Shown piece by piece: positions 58,535 through 64,000 of a DNA stretch of 64,000 nt. Where the stretch lies: the NCBI GenBank assembly GCA_021209875.1, contig JAGYVD010000010.1:2108001-2172000 (forward strand). The letters are read 5' to 3'. A program made the translations under genes and the position numbers. The stretch is from Rosellinia necatrix (lineage: Eukaryota; Ascomycota; Sordariomycetes; Xylariales; Xylariaceae). Numbering within the stretch: the stretch's first letter is position 1; every line of letters starts with the position of its first letter. Below the pieces are notes generated by a model. It was not told the DNA's origin, did no database searches, and was given only the letters and a program-made list of their open reading frames with translations.

Positions 58535-61500
58535 ATGCAGTGCTACACGGAGTTGACGCCTCCCACCGCCGTCACGTACTCCATTAGCCTCCCATTCCTG
58601 TCGGCGCAAAGCAACAACCTCGTTGTCGCAAGGGCCTCGCTTCTCCAGATCTTCACAACCAAGTCGGTGTCTGCCGAGCTCGACCACGCCCAGAACGCCC
58701 AGGTGCAGGCATCCACCGCCAACCTACCCTACGACGCGCGCGTCAACGACGACGATGGGCTCGAAGCCTCCTTTCTCGGCGCCGATTCCGCCCTTGTCCG
58801 ATCCGACCGGTCTCATTATACGAAACTCGTGCTGATTGCAGAGTATCCGCTCGCCGGGACGGTTATCGGGCTTGCGAGGATCAAGTCGCGGGCGTCGGCG
58901 TCCGGGGGAGATGCTCTCCTGCTTGCCCTCAGGGACGCCAAACTTAGCATGGTCGAATGGGACCCCGTGAAGCACGCGATCCAGACGACCTCGGTTCATT
59001 ACTACGAACAAGACGACCTACAAGGGAGCCCATGGGCTGCTCCGCTGAGCAACTACGTCAATTTCTTGACTGCGGACCCGGGGAGCCGGTGTGCGGCCTT
59101 TAAGTTTGGACTGCGCAGCCTTGCTATTGTTCAGTTCAAATCATCGCTTGAGGAGGACGTAGATATGCAGGACTGGGATGAAGAGCTTGATGGTCCCCGC
59201 CCGGTGAAAGAGCAGGCCGCCACTCTGGGAAATGGAACTAGCAACAATCAAAAGACTCCGCTTCCAACTTCATTTGTTCTACGCCTACCCAATCTTGATC
59301 CTAGCCTCATCTACCCTGTGCATATTGCCTTTCTACATGAGTATAGAGAGCCCACTTTTGGCATCCTCTCTTCGACAGTTTCCCCATCTTTGGTCTTGGG
59401 TCGGAAGGATCAGCTATCGTACATGGTCTTCACGCTCGACCTTGAGCAAAAGGCGTCCACTACGATCCTTTCCGTAAACGGGCTCCCACAGGACTTATTT
59501 CGCATACTTGCGCTTCCTGCGCCGGTTGGCGGCGCTTTGTTGATCGGAACGAATGAGTTGATTCATATTGACCAGTCTGGGAAAACCCACGGCGTTGGCG
59601 TAAACACATTTTCAAAGCAAGCCACCTCGTTTAGCTTAATTGACCAGTCTGACCTTGAGCTGAAGTTGGAGGGCTGCCAGATTGAAATTATATCCGCCGA
59701 GAATGGGGAGCTTCTAATGGTACTCAATGATGGGCGTCTAGCACTTATCACCTTCAAGATTGACGGCCGCACAGTGTCGGGGTTGGACGTTCAATTGGTT
59801 GGTTCGGACTGTGGTGGAAATATTGTTCCAACGGGGGCGTCAACGCTCAGCAAGCTTGGTCGAACGTCACTGTTCTTAGGGAGCGAGTATTCCGACTCTC
59901 TAGTTATTGGTTGGATGCGAAAGCAAAGCCAATCGAACAAGCGCAAGCACCGGCTACATGATGCATCTTTGGATCTTGACATGGATGACGAAGACTTGGA
60001 AGATTTAGAGGATGACGACGATTTGTATGGAGAAGAGTCAGCGCCTACCAAGCAAGTTGCAAATGCCACGAATGGTTACGGGGGGCGATCGGGCGACCTC
60101 ATCTTCCGAGTGCACGATTTTCTCGTCAGTATAGCCCCGATTCGCGACTTCGCCCTTGGCGCGACTTCTGCCTGCAAAAATGGAGAGCAGTCTAATCAAG
60201 AAGGTGTCGTGGGTGAGCTTGGCCTTGTTTGCGCAGTAGGACGAGGAAACGCCGGCTCAATTGCAATCATAAACCGAGCTATCCAGCCAAGTGTTATAGG
60301 GCGTTTTGAGTTCCCTGAAGCAAGAGGATTTTGGACAATTGCCGCCCAGAAACCCATGCCAAAGTCATTGCAGGGCGATCGGGGTACCACTTCATTGGGG
60401 GCCGAATACGATGCTTCGGCACAATATGACAAATTCATGATTGTGTCGAAAGTAGATCTAGATGGATACGAGACATCAGACGTCTATGCCTTGACGGGGG
60501 CTGGCTTCGAAGCGTTGACTGGCACAGAGTTTGACCCAGCAGCTGGTTTTACCATTGAGGCTGGGACAATGGGCCAGCATATGAGAATAATCCAAGTGCT
60601 GAAAACTGCGGTACATTGTTACGACGGAGGTGAGATAGCGCTCTGCATTCCCTATATCAAAGCTAACAAAAACTTGGTAGATTTTGGTCTTAGCCAGATT
60701 GTACCTATGCTGGACGAAGAAACCGGAGCAGAACCCAGAATTGAGTACGCTAGCATAGTTGACCCTTACATTCTACTTGTTAGGGATGACGCCAGTGTTT
60801 TCATCGCAAAGATGGACAATAACCTGGAACTAGAGGAGCTCGACAAGGATGACGCCTCCTTGGCTTCAAAAAGGTGGATAACAGGTTGTCTTTACGAAGA
60901 CAAGTTTGGCGTTTTCCTAAGAATCCCGAGTGACAAGGGCACACAATCTGGTGAGAATATAGTGATGTTCTTGTTAAGCAAGGCTGGTGCTCTTTACGTA
61001 GGTCAACTTGGCTTCAAGTATATTGCGAAACGCTAACACCAGCAAAGGTCTATACTCTCTCCGATCTCACCACACCTATATATGTTGCCGAGGGGTTGTC
61101 ATATTTACCCCCTATGCTTTCTGCAGACTACGCTGCAAGGCGTGGGACATCTCGAGAAACCCTCAAAGAAATCTTAGTTGCTGATCTTGGGGACAACACT
61201 TCGTTCTGTCCCTATCTTATAGTACGTTTTTCACGCGACCGGTTACCTATTCTGATAGCTCACATGTCCTAGACTCGCAACGACAAAAACGATATAACTA
61301 TATACGAACCATTCCGAACCACTACAGATCCCACAATACCGGTCTCCCGGTCGCTCCATTTCATAAAGCTACCCAATTCCACCGTAGCAAGGAACGCAGT
61401 AATAATTACAGAGGATGATGTCGAGGGACAGAGGACATACCCCATGCGACGTTGCGACAACATTGCCGGATATAGGACCGTTTTCTTGCCTGGTGACTCA

Positions 61501-63112
61501 CCGCATTTCGTTTTAAAGTCTTCCAAGACACTTCCGAAAGTGATTGAGCTTCAAGGCAGTGGTGTGCGTGGCTTGAGCTCCTTCCATACGGAAGGCTGCG
61601 AACGGGGGTTTATCTATGCTGACTCGCAAGGCATCGCGCGAGTCTGTCAAATATCGGCTGGCAACACTAGTTATGGTGAAATTGGGATGCCTCTACGAAA
61701 ATTGCCTTTGAATGTCAACGTTCACACCATTTCGTTCCATCCGACATCGGGCACGTTTGTCGTCGGCTGCGATATACCGGAGCCCTTTGAGTTACCTAAA
61801 GATGATGACTATCATAAAGAATGGCACATGGAAAAGGATCTACAGCTCAAGCCCATAGTCGAACGTGGGCTGATAAAACTCATTAACCCAGCAACATGGA
61901 CTATCATTGACACAGTCGAAATGGAGCCTTTCGAAATGGTTATGTGCGTTGAGACATTACATTTAGAGGTTTCGGAGTCTACGAACGAGCGGAAACACCT
62001 TATCGCCGTCGGGACTGCTATTTCTCGTGGAGAAGACCTACCCATTAAAGGCCGAGTTCTTGTGTACGATGTCGTGGTGGTTATCCCCGAACCAGGCCGA
62101 CCTGAGACGGATAGGAGATTGAAGCTCATCGCGAAGGAGGATATTCCACGCGGCGCGGTGACGGCGTTGTCCGAGATTGGTACACAAGGGCTTATGTTGG
62201 TTGCGCAGGGGCAAAAGTGTATGGTGCGGGGCCTAAAAGAGGATGGCTCCCTGCTACCAGTCGCATTCATGGACATGAGCTGCTATGTAACTGCAGTTCG
62301 GGAGTTGAGGGGGACTGGACTTTGCCTCATGGCAGATGCCGTTAAGGGTGTCTGGTTTACCGGATATACCGAAGAGCCCTACAAGATGATTCTTTTCGGG
62401 AAGAGTTCGACCAAGCTAGAGGTCCTCACAGTCGAGTTCCTACCGGACGGGAATGACCTTCTTATTGCAGCCTGTGATTCGGATGGTGGTATCCATATTC
62501 TACAATTCGACCCAGAGCGTAAGTCCACTTTGATTTTACTTATCCGTTTTTGTGGCCTCTAGCACCTGTCATTAACAACCAGCAGACCCCAAATCCCTCC
62601 AAGGCCATCTCTTGCTACATCGGACCTCTTTTTCTACCGGCGCACATTTACCGACTCGTAGCATGCTCCTACCGCGGACTCTACCGGCTACATCCGACTA
62701 TCTTTCCCAACTCCAGGCTAACGGGGGCGCGGCCAACGCACAAAATCCATCGACCGTCCTGTTTAGCTCACCAACTGGTGTCCTCGCCACACTCTCGCCG
62801 ATTTCCGAGCCGCAGTACCGCCGTCTATCCGTCTTATCAGGGCAGCTGATTTCATCTTTGACGCCCTATGCAGCTCTCAATCCAAAGGCCTACCGTGCTC
62901 CCGTGTCGACAGGTGCTGTAGGACGATTCCCGCCAGGCGTCGACGCTGGCATGGGGCGCAACATAATCGATGGCGCGCTATTGGCACGGTGGAACGAGCT
63001 AGGCGCTGGCCGGAAGGCTGAGATTGCGGGACGTGTCGGATTCGCTGACGTGGATGAGGTGCGCGAAGTGCTGAGAGAAGTGCTAGGAACCAACGGATTG
63101 GGATACCTCTAA
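58535..63112 (+). CDS. CFT1: Cleavage and polyadenylation factor CFT1 (CPSF160)
   Basis: Large beta-propeller scaffold of the cleavage and polyadenylation factor, which recognises poly(A) signals in pre-mRNA. Exons 58535-60997, 61048-61221, 61273-62518, 62586-63112; total 1469 residues, the usual family size. Introns are GT-AG, 50-67 bp. The start MQCYTELTPPTAVTYSISLP is the family N-terminus. The N-terminal MMS1-like region is followed by an acidic insert (DLDMDDEDLEDLEDDDDLYG), and the CPSF_A region in exons 3-4 contains LKLIAKEDIPRGAVTAL, GQKCMVRGLKEDGSLLPVAF, ACDSDGGIHILQFDPE, LLLHRTSFSTGAH and, at the end, IDGALLARWNELGAG. All joined frames are open. Confidence 0.95.
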
Positions 63113-63488
63113 TTACTACACGTTGCGGGCGTTACAAAGTAACTTGTTTGTTTTGGCTTTTCTCCAAAATGCCAAAACTGGAAAATTCAGGGCGCGTTTT
63201 GTCTTATGAAAGTTAGAAGGGTGATGCGACTCTCGGAGTTGGGGCGAGGGGTTTGGCCCTCGCCGTGTACTACTAAATATAAATGATAGGTCACCAAACA
63301 TCTGACGGTACTAGGCGACTGTGGTGAATGACTCCATGCTTTACAAATTCCTATCTATAGGTAAACCGATTCGCGCGGCCTAGACAGCCTAGCTTGGCCT
63401 GCTATCTGAAACTAGGTAGGCCCCTATACGCCGGTAAACGCCCAATAAACCACCCTATATGCCCAAATGCTCCTATGATGACCCACGT
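63113..63488. other. Intergenic between convergent CFT1 and Pal1
   Basis: 376 bp, 3' flanks only, nothing recognised. Confidence 0.6.
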
Positions 63489-64000
63489 CTAGTGCTTTCG
63501 CTTCTTCGCCGCCTTGAGATCCCGCTCAATCGTGAAGGAAGGCTCGCCCTTCCCCTTCAGGTCATCAGGGTGATATTGCTATGTCGACAAATCAGTCCAT
63601 CATACCCCTTATTTTGTACCTTACTTCCACTTCTTTTTTTTTTTTTTTTTTGAAGGGAAAGAAGATAAAGAGGGGGGGGAAGAAGAAAAGGGAACACTTA
63701 CGACATGTTCGTAGCGATTCAGCGGACCGCCTGGGGCGTCGGGCTCGCGCATGAGGTCGGCGCCCTCGGTATAGCGCATGAGGTTACCGGCGTAGTCGCG
63801 CTGGCCGGGGGGCACCGAGGCGGTGCCCTGGAGGGGGGACGTGGCGGGCGACGGCGTCGGCGACGTTGGCGGGCGGGGTGGCGCGCAGGGCCTCGCGGGC
63901 GGCGCCCTCGACGGCGGCCAGGGGCGCGCGGCGCCGGTCGCGGTTCCGCGACGCCAGCGCCGCGTCGTAGGGGCCCTCGTGGTGGTACGGCGCCGAGCCC
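63489..64000 (-). CDS. pal1: Pal1 family cell-morphology protein, 3' part (apparent frameshift)
   Basis: Pal1 works at sites of polarised growth and endocytosis in fungi. Two exons are seen: 64000-63702 and 63578-63489, with a 123-bp intron (GTAAGT...TAG) holding a long A/T run. Family motifs are clear: PYHHEGPYDAALASRNRD, AAREALRATPPANVADAV, VPPGQRDYAGNLMRY, TEGADLMREPDAPGG, and after the intron QYHPDDLKGKGEPSFTIERD, ending AKKRKH. The first two motifs and the next two are in different frames. A run of six G at 63833-63838 (plus strand) is one base too long for the expected reading. The gene continues past the right edge, so about 130 residues are visible. Confidence 0.85.

Overview
The window is nuclear DNA of a filamentous ascomycete (Pezizomycotina, most likely a sordariomycete). 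Evidence: short 49-165 bp GT-AG introns inside conserved eukaryotic genes, a fungal CBM1-GH5 mannanase, fungal TAF2, CFT1, SWD1, TMA23, Pal1 and CDC26 proteins, and long intergenic stretches full of TACCTAGGTA-type palindromes. There is no sign of a virus, prokaryotic operon, CRISPR array or secondary-metabolite cluster.

Left part (1-33.4 kb): ordinary gene-bearing DNA. It starts with the 3' end of a peroxisomal ABC half-transporter (+), then a secreted CBM1-GH5_7 endo-mannanase (+), an IQM-type calmodulin-binding protein (-), an SAS4-like histone acetyltransferase subunit (+), TAF2 (+), CDC26 of the anaphase-promoting complex (-), the G-patch ribosome-biogenesis protein TMA23 (+), the tRNA-His guanylyltransferase THG1 (-, eight exons, assembled here by hand), SWD1 of COMPASS (+) and RPB1, the largest RNA polymerase II subunit (+). 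A 23-bp minisatellite in an AT-rich pocket separates THG1 from SWD1.

Middle part (33.4-56.9 kb): about 23.5 kb in which I recognise no conserved multi-domain gene. I can support only three small genes: a 45-residue Cys-containing protein (-), a spliced orphan (-), and an 87-residue protein behind a strong-looking promoter (+, 49026). The rest is simple repeats, palindromes and short uninformative ORFs.

Right part (56.9-64 kb): an F-box-like protein (-), CFT1/CPSF160 (+, four exons) and the 3' part of a Pal1 cell-morphology gene (-), which runs off the window.

The genes are mostly unrelated housekeeping loci, although five of them (SAS4, TAF2, SWD1, RPB1, CFT1) act in chromatin or RNA polymerase II transcription and mRNA 3'-end formation. 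Two loci (SAS4 and Pal1) show apparent single-base frameshifts, and two (the IQM-like gene and CDC26) carry an in-frame stop next to a possible intron of 3n length. These spots need raw-read or RNA support before the models are trusted.
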